From the NCBI GenBank assembly GCA_009746045.1, contig RPFO01000072.1, forward strand, positions 1,833,269 to 1,897,268: a DNA stretch of 64,000 nt, given 5' to 3'. This document shows positions 20,522-33,300 of this stretch, piece after piece; positions within the stretch are counted from its first letter, which is position 1; each line of letters begins with the position of its first letter. The position numbers were made by a program, and so were the translations under genes. The notes below the pieces were generated by a model. The model saw nothing but the letters and a program-made list of their open reading frames with translations, was not told the origin of the DNA and searched no databases. The DNA comes from Mesostigma viride (Eukaryota; Streptophyta; Mesostigmatophyceae; Mesostigmatales; Mesostigmataceae).

Positions 20522-21632
20522 TCACAACGTGGCCATGACAGCATCGTGAATCTGCTTCGCCAACGCCCACACTTCAGGACCCGCGCCCTGCACCGCCATG
20601 GCCACAGGCTGCACCGCTGCAATCGATGCAGCATTCACTGCCTGCGCCGCACCATGTACTGCATGCACGAAAGCCAATCCTGGCTCGGTTATCATGGTCT
20701 TGCCCGATTCCTGCTGCTTCTTCTTCTTCGATGCGGTCATGCGCACTTTATAACCCTTCCTCTCCAAGCACGCCTTCAGCACCTGGCTCGTGCGGTGCTG
20801 AATATGCTTCTGAAGGCGCGCCTTCTAAACACGAAATGTTGGCAATGTATGATTCCCAAACGGCATGATAGGCACATAATCAGTCCCATTAATTGCTTTG
20901 CGGCAGTCAATGCACCAGAACACCTGTTGAAAAAAGAAGGTTATGCGCGCTAGCGATTACCCGCGGCAAGAAGCAATCAACACGCCTCGCTAACAACTGC
21001 AACCACAATGTAATTCATGACGGGCCACTCACCGCTACCCTGCTCTCCTGATTCAATGTCTCCCCATTCTCAAGGCCTCCATTGTAAACCTCTCCGTCTT
21101 CACCATCGTCATCGTCTTCCTCTTCCTCCACTCCGACGTATCCGTGTTTCCTTTTCCTAAGATACCTAGGGTTGTTCAAGTCGTATGTGCGGCGTTGGCA
21201 CACTTCCAACAAAATTTTGGCCGCCTCTACCCATTACCATTTATTCGTACTATCATAACATATCCAGGCGTTTGAAAAATCATTCCCTCGTTCGAACTTC
21301 TACCCCTGGGCGTCCATGACGAGGCAGTCACGACGGGACGCAGATGCACAAAAATAAAACAAGGCGACATCCCTTCAATCATTGACCAAAAAACAGAATA
21401 CGCGCAGAACTTGGATTTCAACACCACGCACCCATTACCAGCGAGCACGGCTGGCCTGCAACCGCCATCATTTCATAACCAGAAGCCAGGGCCCACACTC
21501 CATCCCGTTACCTCATCTTCCACGCACGGCTTCCGCTGCTTCCCTCTGCTCTTTCGCATTCTCCGCCAGCAACCTCGCCTTCTCCTCGTCCAACAATCCA
21601 CTAAGAATAAAATCCCCTCTATTGGACGCCAT
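20522..21632 (-). pseudogene. Spliced minus-strand gene remnant with an in-frame stop
   Basis: Three exon-like pieces are visible. Piece 1 begins at an ATG at 21,632-21,630 (MASNRGDFILSGLLDEEKAR) and loses its frame near 21,513. Piece 2, about 21,219-21,033, has a strongly acidic run (VEEEEDDDDGEDGE) after a basic stretch (RYLRKRKH). It ends at a good gtgagt donor, and a 109-nt intron (21,032-20,924) ends in ttttttcaacag. Piece 3 begins FWCIDCRKAINGTDYVPIMP, in phase with piece 2, and meets TAG at 20,825-20,827. The same frame then stays open for another 100 codons to 20,522 with protein-like sequence (TSQVLKACLERKGYK, a KKKK run, an alanine-rich helix). The family is not recognised. It is most simply a gene inactivated by one nonsense change; a sequencing error or a short functional form ending at TAG are alternatives. 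The piece 1/piece 2 junction is unresolved. Confidence 0.4.
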
Positions 21633-22099
21633 TCAGACGAACTTTGCTAGCGTCTTTTCACCGGCCCCAGCACACATAATCTATAGCCGCTTAATGACAA
21701 CGGCCGACAACGACAACTGATGAATAGGCGAAAAAGGCTGATAACTACTACATTTTTATATTTCGCTGCATTTGCTAATAGACACGCACGTTCTCCCACT
21801 TCTCCATTACAATATAATTATCCATCTGGCCGTGTACAGGCAAAGATCCCCGAAGTAGCTTACTGAAACGTATCTTACAGCATCGGATCACTGGCACCTA
21901 ATCTACAGGTGGTAGATTACCAACCAAGACCCGTCGCGGTAATTTACTCTGTCGGTAATGTACTACCAAAGATGTGCAGTCGTAACGTTACTCTTACTTA
22001 CGGCTAGTAAAATTACTACCATATCATCCTACGTAGTAATGATTACGGCGTTGGATCTCACGCCTCGGATCTAGGTAGTAAGATAAGACCTCGTAATTT
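21633..22099. other. Intergenic, no gene seen
   Basis: Sequence rich in gtaat/attac motifs (for example taatttactctgtcggtaat) and otherwise unremarkable. It may hold the promoter of the gene remnant to its left on the minus strand. Confidence 0.35.
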
Positions 22100-23445
22100 A
22101 CGCCTCGGATGCTTTTTACCACCCTCGTACGAAAAGTATAGTGTGACAATCTTCTGCCACCGCGTCTTGTCCTGCATGGCACTCCAAAGACGGGAGAGAG
22201 AGTGGATGCGGTTCTCAAACTGGGCTGGGACCACTAGCTAGGTCGTCCAGCAACATCTGGATGTAGTTCGTGACAGGTTTCCCTACCCTTTTGGGAATGC
22301 CCTTGGGGCCAGGCCAGGTCAGAATGTGTCGCCCTGGCTGGCCAAGCTAGCCGCTGGGGGCCGGCCAGACCAAGGGCGGTGTCGACCTGGCTGGTGCGAG
22401 CAAGGTGTCCTACAAATGCTATCCTACGCTGCCTAATCTCGTCCGAAATACGAGGCATACCATGATATTACAAAGACTCTGATGACGGGCGCTCGGAAAA
22501 CCCTACGTTAAGGACCTGTCGGAGCATCCTGTAAACCGTGCCGTTGAGCCTAGCTGCCAGTTTGGGTGTGATTGTCCACGCCTCGGCGCCATACGTGAGC
22601 ACCGTGAGGACGAGGACCTCAGAAGAGCATGCGCTTGCGGTGCTCGCCCAGGCCCTTCGAGCGCCAGTAGGTGTTGAGCGAACGGAGCCTGGCCCAGGCC
22701 AGGCCGATGCGGGCTGTCCACATCGTCTGCAGTGTCAGGAAGCCAACTCCCCAACAGTTTGAATCGATCGCGGAACGGGACCTCCGTCCCGTCTAGCAGG
22801 CGCGGCAGCGGTGGTGTACTGGAGGCCCCAATCACCATCGCCTCAGTTTTGACACTAGCTAATCTCCAACCCCACCGCCCGAGCCTCCAGGCCCAGACAG
22901 TCCAGCCAGGTCTGAATGTGCTCGGGGCTCTCGATGAGGGTGGTGTCATCCGCATAAATCAGGTCGGCAAGGCGGTAACCAGGTCTAACCCCGCCATGCT
23001 CTTTCTCGTTAAGGATGTCCAAGCCTGGCTCGAACCCCTTAAGAGCAGTAAAGCGCGCACGTGCCCGGCGCATGACGTGATCCACGACAATCATGAACAG
23101 GTTGATGGGGACAGGACACAACCTTGCCACACCCCGTGGTGAAGGGGGAATGGTGGGGTGGTGCCTTCCGCAGTCCGCACTACTGCATGTGAGCCCTCAT
23201 ACAGTCGGCGAATGGCAGCAATAAACGCAGGTGGTACCCGATCCAGAGCTAGCTAGGATGGCCCAAAGAGCCTTCCAGAGAACCGTGTCAAAGGCCTTGA
23301 TATAGTCAACAAAAATGAAGACCAGCGGCAAACTGTCAGGGGGAAGGCGACGCACCTCCTCCATCAACCGGCGCGCGACAAACACAGCCATGACAGTGTT
23401 ACTACGCCATGCAGAGGAGGATGACACCCGGTATGACGAGGGGGT
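22100..23445 (-). pseudogene. Decayed non-LTR retrotransposon reverse transcriptase (LINE ORF2)
   Basis: Read on the minus strand, pieces in three frames give the landmarks of a LINE polymerase in order: FVARRLMEEVRR, then motif A FVDYIKAFD (about 23,313-23,287), motif B GVWQGCVLSP (23,135-23,106), motif C YADD (22,956-22,945), then SVKTEAMV and KLLGSWL downstream blocks, and a C-terminal RRIAFVGHLART and KTRWQKIV tail. Frameshifts separate A from B, B from C, and C from the tail, so it cannot make an active enzyme. The N-terminal endonuclease region is absent. The related fragment at 6362-6600 comes from the same family. Confidence 0.85.
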
Positions 23446-25097
23446 GATGGAGGCGGAGTAACAAAAACAAGGCTATCTACACGAGGGCGAGCATGAGGAG
23501 CAGGACGAGAATGGAGGCCCGCATCTGATTCACTATGATTTAAGTCTGAGCTTCTTCAAAGGACATAAACTTCTTGTATTTGGAGACATTACATGTACGC
23601 GACTGAACGAATTTCCTAGCATCGGCCCACGATAAGAAAATAGATGCCCATTGAGGGGTAATAGCTACGTAGTATTTCGCTAAACTATTATTGAGCACTA
23701 GTCGAATGAGAAGGAGCAGGAAAAGGACGTCTCTGGCTCATGTTAACGCACCTGGTAGGTCTTGAGTACTCAGGTAAGGCGAATGAGGAGTAGGCGACTT
23801 AGCTGAGGTATCTGGATCACCGAAATCACGAGGGCGGCAAGGGTCCAGCGCTTGTGGTCCTAAGTCAGCGACCCAATGAGGTTCTGCGAGTGCGGCCGCC
23901 TAATAAGCAGCAGCACGAAAAAAGAGGTGGAGCCTACAAAGACGCTAAACGTCTCACTAACGCTGAAAGGAAACCATCACCTGTCTACGACAATAAAACA
24001 ACACCCTAAAGAAAACACTAATGCCGAAAGAGGGAAAGGAGCTATCTATTGAGGGTTTTCCGCTGTGAGCAGGTCTAATTACTAGTCAGGCGTGTCCCGA
24101 ATCGGGCAGCACTACTCTGCTAGCTTGCCGGCGACCCGCCGGCATTACCTGGCAAGGCTGTGCTGACTTCGTATTCCCGGTCGCGGAAGGGTAGGGGTGT
24201 GAACATTTGGCTTCTGCTGCAGGGGATGGTCGTCACGTTCACTACCTAAACTACCTCCGAGTCCATTGTTGCGGCTCTGTTCTCTACCTCCTCCTCTACC
24301 TAACCCACGTCTAATACTATACCTAAGTTAGTGAGGCCGCCTCCTTAATCCCTGTGCGAAAGACGAACGTGACGAGCTGCCGGATCTCAATGCATTAACA
24401 TAAGTACGACTGTAATATGCCATAGGCCATTGCAACCAAAACCCGTTTACTCCAGGATAACGAAGGAAACACTACTACACTGCCATGACCCTAGCTATAT
24501 GTGTCAATTCACGCCGTGTGCCAACACGAGGGGTAGGACGTGCATAAATGATCACTAACGGTCCAGCATGCTCGGGCCGACATGGCCCTCGCCTACAGAT
24601 GCACAGATTCACGCTGGTTCACTACATTCTACCCGAAGGATAAGGACCACTACTAAGTACGCGGCGCGACGCCAAATGCATATCCACTGCACCACGGTAC
24701 CGGGACAACAGTGTCCACCGGTACAAGCTACACGTAAACCTAGGAATGACTGAGGCAAAGGACCTAATTTACGTCCGTAACTGTGACAGATTGTTACGCG
24801 ACGTAACACCGTGGCATTGGTACGCTTGTCAGTGTGACTTGAAGAAGCTACGCTAGGATGCTTTGCCCCATGTCAAGCCTTTGCGCGGATTATAATGATG
24901 TAATTAGTGAATTTGTAAATGGATACAAATGGTTTGCTGAACATTTATTGAGTTAATTAATTAATTTACAAGTAGACGTGCACGTGAATGTGCATTAGTC
25001 CTCGGTGGGAGGGAAATGGAATGGAGATATGTGCATTAGTGCGTATCGAACATTTATGAATACACATATGACTGTGGCAGTGTGCCACCAATTGACT
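23446..25097. other. Long gene-poor stretch
   Basis: No open frame longer than about 60 codons and no recognisable repeat, RNA gene or domain. The left part may be decayed 5' sequence of the LINE. AT-rich ttaattaattaa runs occur near 24,950. Confidence 0.4.
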
Positions 25098-25349
25098 TTA
25101 CAGCTTAGTGCCCTCCTTCATGTCCAAAAGCCATGAAGTCAGTGCCCGCTGGGCATCCCGGCCCATGTCCCGCGCCGGTTCTATTCGATCTTGGTGGGAA
25201 GCCCGCGGGGGTTCCCCAGCATCGGGAAGGCCAATTAAGGCTTGCACCCGCCATGCAAGGGCTAGCCCAAACTCTTGAGTAAATTGGTATTTCACAGAAC
25301 TGTAATGTGGTAAGTAAACTCCAGTGCACGAGTTTTCCAGCATCCACAA
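25098..25349 (-). CDS. Possible exon or small ORF, unknown
   Basis: An 83-codon frame whose C-terminal two thirds look protein-like (QEFGLALAWRVQALIGLPDA and RDMGRDAQRALTSWLLDMK). A second overlapping frame of similar length is open on the same strand, so at most one is real. No domain is recognised and no splice partner was identified. Confidence 0.2.
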   Translation of the reverse strand: MWMLENSCTGVYLPHYSSVKYQFTQEFGLALAWRVQALIGLPDAGEPPRASHQDRIEPARDMGRDAQRALTSWLLDMKEGTKL

Positions 25350-25743
25350 TCAACTTGAAAATATATGGCCAGGCGGCCCAGGCCTATACAAGAGATGAAA
25401 CACTTAATGCTGCGACGCAGAAACAGATCCCTCCATGCATAATTTCGGCGCCACTTTAAATCTTATGTGGATGTACTCAACAGTCATGCAACTCGCACTC
25501 TCATAGCATCAAGCCTGGTGACGAAGTCTGCTCGTAGGAGAGCTTTCAAGATCCAACCCAGTCGGCAGGCCCATACAACCTGCAGTCAAAAAGAAGAAGA
25601 AAAACAAGAGTATGTCCAAGGCATTCAGCAACATGCATGGCTAGGATGGCATGAGTGCAGTACAGTTGAACCCAAAAGTGCCGTGCATGCTTCGCTCCAG
25701 CCAATGTCAAGCTTCATGATGAACGGTGCTACAATCTTTCTTG

Positions 25744-25822
25744 ACGTGACTCATCAAGATATGTTGCGATGCCAATCATTACACAAGGTATCGTTATCAA
25801 TTAATACACCTTTACTCTGTAT
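25744..25822 (+). repeat. 79-bp direct repeat, copy 1
   Basis: It starts acgtgactcatc and ends ttactctgtat, and includes aaggtatcgttatcaatta. It is repeated at 25,919-25,997 with about ten differences. A third partial copy (caaggtatcgttatcaatt) lies at about 26,433. Confidence 0.85.
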
Positions 25823-25918
25823 CAAACCAGCCGGATTAACGGTTTACAGACTATGGGTTAAATCCCAGCAATGCTCTTCGGTGCACGTTGCTTGTCACTG
25901 GCCTGCAGCCACTGACCA

Positions 25919-25997
25919 ACGTGACTCATCCAGAAATGTTACGATGCCAAGAATTACAAAAGGTATCGTTATCAATTAACACACCTTTACTCTGTAT
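25919..25997 (+). repeat. 79-bp direct repeat, copy 2
   Basis: The second copy of 25,744-25,822, 175 bp downstream. It is followed by an imperfect inverted repeat ccagggtct / gaccctgg at about 26,018-26,042. Confidence 0.85.
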
Positions 25998-26042
25998 TAT
26001 CCTTTTACACTTTTACACCAGGGTCTAAATATGACCCTGGTC

Positions 26043-27261
26043 TAAAAGTACACCTAATTAAAATTTAAAGTAATACTACGCTACGCACTCTGGGCGTTGG
26101 CCACCTGAGGCGCGGGCGTCCAGCGTGAAACCGCAGGTGGGCTTGCCGCGTTGACTATGAAGTGGAGAATGGGGACAGGCGGACGCTATGGTGTGGAGAA
26201 CAATCCAACGGTGCTAATCGCTTCATCCAACGGATGCCAATATCTTGCCAGTGTTCGCCTGGCGCGGCGCTTAACATACATAAGGGATTACGAGACATCC
26301 TGTAACATCAGGGCCCTCAGATCAAAACTCAAGAACTGTACACTTTTGACTTCATGTCCCACTCTCGTGGCGTTCCCGAACCCTGCTGTTTAACCCTGTG
26401 GTGGTCGTTAAACTTGTGAAAACCTTTGGAGCACAAGGTATCGTTATCAATTGTCGTACACTAGCGAACCAACGCATAATAGGTAGTGCACCCACAAGTG
26501 CAGGCGCAATCATGCTGGGAGCACAAGCCGCAAGCAAACATGCACAGTGAGGGTCGCAACTGTTGCAGTGTGCGGTCTAGTTTTGACAGGATGAAGAGGC
26601 TTGTGGGGAGTGGGGGGCAAATGCTGTCCTCCGTCACCTGTCCGTCCCCTCTACATGGTATAACCAGGCCCAGTTGTGAAAAATAGTTAAGTTCTGGCTG
26701 CAAACACATTGATAGGAGTGTAACATTGCAGCAGCATCGAGCAGTGCCGGAGACTTTGAAACGAAACGCGAATCGTTTTCTTCTACCAGCATCTCGCTGA
26801 GGGAGGAAGCCAGGGATGCGGCAACCTTGATGCAACACCAGGTATAATGACTTCTAACAGCCACTTGAGCGGGGCAGGCAGTGGCCATGGTGGGGAACCA
26901 AGGCGAAGGTAAAGAGCAAGAAAAGGCATAAGGTCATGCACCAGGCATTGGGTTAAGTAAGCTGAGGAGAACGGCGTCGGTTAGCAAGCAAGCACGCTTG
27001 CAATACACAAGAGGGGGTATTTTATACGCTCTTAAAAAGTGACAACTGTTAGAAGAAAAGAAGGACGAGGCTTTTCAAGTAAGAATTTCAAAACAGGGTC
27101 CCACAAGCCACCCAGGTCAGGCAGTCTGCTTGGCCACGAGCTAGCGCTATATCCACGAGGCCACGAAAGTGTATATTCCGTACAGGCAACAACACTTTTT
27201 GGGCAGGTGACGCTCACCTTTGTGGTTGTGGCGGGTGCTGCCAGTGCCCTCTCCAGTGCTC
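26043..27261. other. Intergenic or 3' flank, weak coding hints
   Basis: On the minus strand, a frame near 26,830-26,690 looks somewhat protein-like (SLSEMLVEENDSRFVSKSPA), but no splice junction connects it in phase to the ankyrin exon at 27,262-27,357. Otherwise nothing was recognised. Confidence 0.3.
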
Positions 27262-27357
27262 TTACCGCCCCGCGTTGTGCTGCTCCAGGAACTGCACAAC
27301 CTCGGAGCGCTTGAAGCGCTTGGCCACGTCCAGTGCCGTGTCGCCACGCCGCCCACG
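27262..27357 (-). CDS. Ankyrin exon, probable last exon of the array gene
   Basis: Read on the minus strand, an acceptor cgctgcctgcag is followed in phase 0 by 31 codons and TAA. The encoded end is an ankyrin repeat with a truncated second helix (GDTALDVAKRFKRSEVVQFL...). The phase and domain type match the array exons upstream, so it is the natural 3' end of that gene, after an intron of about 4.1 kb. It differs from the array exons in starting three residues earlier relative to the T-x-L motif and in its divergent sequence. A donor-like gtaagag overlaps the stop, so the exon could instead be internal, but then the phase would change. Confidence 0.6.
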   Translation of the reverse strand, partial: RGRRGDTALDVAKRFKRSEVVQFLEQHNAGR

Positions 27358-30300
27358 CTGCAGGCAGCGAGGTGATAGGGGTAAGGAACAGCAAGTCACC
27401 CAGCCGTGTTATTGATCATCTTCCACCCTGTACCCGAGTGTAAGACTGCGCCACTGAAACAACTGTCCCACACCTAACAGACTAGAGGCAAATTATCCTG
27501 GTCAAAACTCTATTGCATTTCATTATAAACCAGCAGACGCCCGCACCGTGCAGTCCCTCTTGTGGTGGCAGTTAGCTGAGATACCTCGAGGCTGACTTGT
27601 GGCCGGAGCCACACAGGGGAACATACAATGTGACCGGAGTTATTCTGGCGGAGACTGAATAACGGTGCCGAGCGCCGGTTGTGGCGCGACGCACACACGT
27701 GTACGCAAGTTACGTAGCTAGCAACTAGTCTAGTGGACGTTGTGCGTAGTAACGTTGCTCCAGTTCTAGAAGCCTCTAGAACCTGGACACGTGGCGGACA
27801 ATTGAGCGTAGTCCAGTTGTCCTAGGGAACTCGTGTGAGTGATGTGTCCACGACATATAATGTGTGCCCACATATGGAGTGAATAATGACAAGGAACGCC
27901 CGATCCCTGGCGTTGCTGCATCCCTCACATTGTCACACTGAGTCCCCAACGTCTCCGACGTACATCTATATCTAACTGCGGCAACAGCATGCCATGTGTA
28001 CCGGGCAAGCACGACAACCCAACAGCTCTATCATCCAGGGTATAGCCTTGTAGTAGAAGTATCATAATGCCATTGAGGGTTTAATAGGGTGGCAACACGA
28101 AAGTTTCGGCGCAGTGGAGAAACATAGTTACTGTTCTAACAACCGTTGAATCCAGGGTAACCTGACTCTATATTAAAACAGTGCGTGGAGCACATACAAA
28201 AGGCGGGCCACATTCCGGCCGCTGATGCTCATGGGAACACTTATTGCTTATCAAAGGCTCGCCTTACCCCCCCCAAACGCAGGGAGGGTGGGCGGGAAAA
28301 GAAAAGAGGCCAACCTTGGCTAGGTGGGTTTGCTCTTGTCTTTTTTGCGTGTCGCACGGCCTTGGCCCGGACGGCATTTTTCAGCCACGCAAATTCAGCG
28401 TCTGAACAAATGACACAAATTGGCTTTCTAATTGCCGTCGGCTATTATACGTAAGTATGCCTGGGCTATTAGGTCACAGATTGCGTGAGAGACAGATTCT
28501 AGATCTAGTTAATCACTAGAGTAACGTCATTAACAAAGAAACCTAGACAGACTGTGGCAGGTTTATATCTCAATGTGGCTACTGCCACCTGGTCAGGAAA
28601 CTGGCCAAATCTTGTGCCACTGCCGATCCGGATCAGGCCGAACCGGCCTCAAAATGTATCTCACGTAAACCCTATAACCTAGCCTGCATAGCGGCAACCC
28701 TTCCATCTCAATATAAAGAAACTATGTTCAGAGAACCAAGATTCTGTTAGCCGTGGAACTCCAGGGTAACCAGATTTTTTATTTAAGGGAAACGACACAC
28801 CTAGAGTGCACTTTTCTGGAAACCATACCTATGCATGTGATAAAATCCAATGATGATTGGGAACCATAAGTATGATTGAAAAAAAAAATCAAACCACTTG
28901 GGGGGGGTACTACCCCCCACCATGCGCCCTCTATGAGCTAAAACTAGAAAAAGACGCTATTTATGGTCTATTTTTGCGAGGAGAATGGGCAAACCAAGTG
29001 TGACCAAATCATATATTTCCATAAAATCCCCGCCCTTGCAATAAATACTGGCTACTCAGGACCACAAAATAAGCATGTTTACAATAATTGATGGGGGTTA
29101 GCGGAAACACGTATTTTTAGGTGCCTAACAAAAATAATCAAATCATAGAAATATGCAACTGGGTCAAAAATTATACTAAAAAATGGCTCAGGGTGGGAAT
29201 TTCATAGTCCCAAATTTTTAGCTCATTCTGACCACGTTTACTCATATTGATGGATGGTCAAGTGCAAAAACAAAAATGACGGGAAAAACCTGTCATTAGC
29301 ACACGCGTCACTCCAAAAACACCCTTGCCCACAGCAAACTGGGCCAAAACAAGCGCGATTGATTAGTTTATTGTATCATTAAGCTTGCCACAAAATTACA
29401 GGTCATTCTGACCTAATTTTCTCACATTACACCACGTTATAGCTGCTATCCTGCATGTACACCATGGCATGAGGGACACCATAAAGCACATTCCTAAGCT
29501 TGGCCCCTGCAAATTGGCAGAACCACGTGAAACAAATGCTAGATGCTTGAAGAATACATCCACCCTCTTGAACCATTGTGAGCAGGTAGGATCATGCACT
29601 TGCGGGAATCACTCACAGCCAACACCAAGTCATGATGCGAATTGCTAAAAGGGTCATCCTTTATCGTCATAAGCAACTGATCCTTGTCATCTAGGAAGCC
29701 CAAGCGATGTTTCATGGAAGTAAAACAGGTGGGGAGAAGATAGGTAACTCACACATGCTCGCCTGCCCTACAACTTGTTTTCCAGCAGGCTGAAAACCCA
29801 AGACGGGCGTATATGAGCTTGCCAGCTCCTTGAAATGGTGATGCCGCTCCCAGGCAGCTAGGGTCCTTGACTATACGATACATGTCTACCATGTGAAAAC
29901 CTCCATAAAGCAAGCGTAGCAATTAAAGCCATATATCTGCCCGATCGATACTTGGTAGCTTTAAAAAGCATGGCATAGGCAGCGTTAGGCAAACCATCGA
30001 AAGCTGCGGAAAATCTGATAGCGCAACTGCAACAAGTGGCCAACAAGATGGCAAGAACAACCCGCAAACGGCGCCAAAAGCTGCGTGGCAGGAACATTTA
30101 GAGTGCAAACAGATTGGGCGGAGACATGCGGCAAATGAACGTACCACGTCCGGCATTATTTCCTACCCAGGCGCACAAGAAAAGCCAGTCATCCATGGAA
30201 GGCTTGGACACGGATCTGGCAGGCCTGAAGGATAAAACTTTAGAAATGACGGGAAATTGCCGCAGAGCGAAGGCGCTTAGGCTATTTTGATTGTTGCCAT

Positions 30301-33300
30301 TACTAAACGCTTCTTCCTGCATAATATAACTCCAATTCTACCATCCCAGGCACACATTCTACATTATTTATTGCTGCCAGATTTTCGGATTTGACCCCCG
30401 TGCTAATCTGTATGAAGAAAGGCGGTGACTTTTCAGATAGTGCATATCTGACTATGAAACTCCATACTAGAACATCGTTTTAAACCATCCGCCTAATTTG
30501 TTCGCTTGGATCTAGGCCCATTAGGAGAATTCTTACGGAACGCGCGTCGCCATGGCTACCACCGCACGAGGTGCGCGCATTGTGCATCAAAATTTCACGG
30601 TCTGGGGGTACCGTCGATACCGGCGTGATGTTTTGGCGCGAAAAAATGCGGGGGTGTCGCGTCACCTTAAGCCAGGTACAGCCAATCACAATGTCCGAGA
30701 ATCCTCCAACATCACTGCCGTAAACAAGGACATCAGTACCATCACGGAGGACAGAGCCGCGTGACTCACGACAGAAAATCGGGCCATGAAGAGCATCATC
30801 AAAGATCCCAGGCACTTGCTGCTGGCAGCATCAATGGCAAGGACAGGCTGAACGCACTACCCATGCCTCCCAGCAAACGAACGGCCCTCAGGACAGCCAG
30901 GCGGTCAGGTTGAGGAAGGACCGAAAATGCGGGCTAGACACCTGTTCAGATCACCTTGAGAAGGCTTGGTAGTGAAAAGGTTCAGGAAATAAAGGCACCT
31001 CACCACGTGCCACTCGGGTCAATGGAACTGGCCATTCCTGACCCGTTGCCACAAGAGAAGGGGAAAGGGGGGAAGGGCGGGGAGCATGATCTCACAGACT
31101 GGTGTGCAATTAAGTAGTGTTTGAAAAACTATACAGCACAACCAGGTCATACGCATATTATCTCTCGGAGTCCTGGCCCTGAGTACGGTAGTGAAAGTGA
31201 GATCGGTAGTTCGTGATCCAGATTCCAGTAGCCACGATTGCTGCCTGGCAGAGCCATCCACTTCATGGGCAGCAGGCATCCCATGGGGTGCACGGCATGT
31301 CAACATAACAATATCCCACTGGCAGGGTACCCAGTGCTGGGAACGTAACAGTGCCCAGTGCAGTTGGTAGCAAGCCTGACACCATGAGTGGTATAAAAGC
31401 CCTTTGCCCACCCTACAGCATCCTTGCGCTGCACATATACAAAAACTGCGTACTGAAACACATCCGCTTGGGGTCATTAGGGTAAAGGGATAGCTGACCT
31501 TGAGATTCGCCTCCTTGTTCGCACCGCTCGCGACCAGGTGCTTCACGACCTCCAGGTGGCCATTCTGTGCTGCAGCGTACAGCGGTGTGGCAGCATTCTG
31601 CAAGCACCAGCCCCACATGTCATCGTGAGGACCAGATGGAACGTGAGAACCCACTGAGCCAGGAGATGTGGCTGCAGTGAATGAAACAGACCTACGCGTC
31701 ATGCGCACACCCATGCACCTCATGGCCCCTGATCATGGCCGCAGCCAAACTCATGAGCCTGCCAGCGGCCCCACAGTTGTGCCTGCCTTTCCAACATTTT
31801 GCAGGCTAACTCATGTACCGCCAAGTGCAACGTCCAACCAGCCTCCACCCGAACTAACATCGCTGCAGAAAACAAGGGCATTGATACAACCACGGAGGAC
31901 GGGGCTTTACTGATGTGGCTGGGGATGAGCCGTGTGATCCTTGTGAGAGAGTGATGCCATAACGAACATCAGCAAACATTCCAGGCACTCAGTTGCTGCT
32001 GCCAGCATGGCATGTACAGGCTGAACGCACTGCATATGCCTCCCAGCAAACAAATGGCCCCCTCAGGACAGCCAGACAGTCAGGATGGGGAAGGCCTGAA
32101 GGCGCCGGCCAGACACCTATTCAGATCACCTTTAGAAGGCTTGGTAGTGAAAAGGTTCAGGAAATGGAGGCACCTTACCGCGTGCAACTCGGGTCAATGG
32201 AACTGGCCGTTCCTCACCCGTTGCCACAAGAGAAGGGGGGGAGGGGGCAAGGGCGGGGAACATGATCTCACAGGCCGGTGTGCAATTAAGTAGTATTTGA
32301 AAAGCTATACGGCACAACCAGGTCATATGCTTGTTATCTCTCGGAGTCCTCGCTCTGAGCACGGTAGTGAAAGTGAGATTGGTTGTCCGTGATCCAGATT
32401 CCAGTAGCCACGATTCCTGCCTGGCAGCGCCATCCACCTCATGGGCAGCAGGCATCCCATGGGGTGCACAGCTCGTCAACATCGCAATTTCCCACTGGCA
32501 GGGTGCCCGGTGCTGGGAACGTAACAGTGCCCAGTGGAGTTGGCAGCAAGCCTGACACCATCGGTGGTATAAAAGCCCTTTGCCCACCCTGTAGCATCAT
32601 TGCGCTGCACATATACCAAAACTGTGTGCAGAAGCACATCTGCTGGCGGCCATCAGGGTCTAGGAAAAGCTGACCTTGGTCTTCGCCTCCTTGTTCGCAC
32701 CGCTTGCAACCAGGTGCTTCACGACCTCCAGGTGGCCCTTCAGTGCTGCAATGTACAGCGGTGTCCAGTCATCCTGCAAGCAGCAGCCGCACATGTCCCC
32801 GTGAGGACCAGATGGAGCGTGAGAACCCACTGAGCGAGGGGATGTGTCTGCAGTGAATGAGACAGACCTACGCGTCATGCGCACACCCGTGGACCTCATG
32901 GCCCCCGATCATGGCCGCAGCCGAACTCATGAGCCTGCCAGTGGCCCCACAGTTGTGCCTGCATTTCCACCACTTTGCTGGCTAACTCATGTACCGCCAG
33001 ATACAACATGCAACTTGCCTCCACCCGAACTAACATCGCTGCAGAAAACAGGGGCATCAGTACAAGCACGGAAGACGGGGCTTTACTGATGTGGCTAGGG
33101 TCCGATGAGCCGTGTGATCCTTGTGAGAGAGTCATGCGATTAGGAATATCAGCAAACATGCCAGGCACTCAGTTGCTGCTGCCAGCATGGCACGGACAGG
33201 CTGAACGCAAGGCACATGCCTCCCAGCAAACAAATGGCCCCCTTAGGACAGCCAGGCGGTCAGGATGGGGAAGGCCTGAAAGCGCGGGCCATGCACCTGC

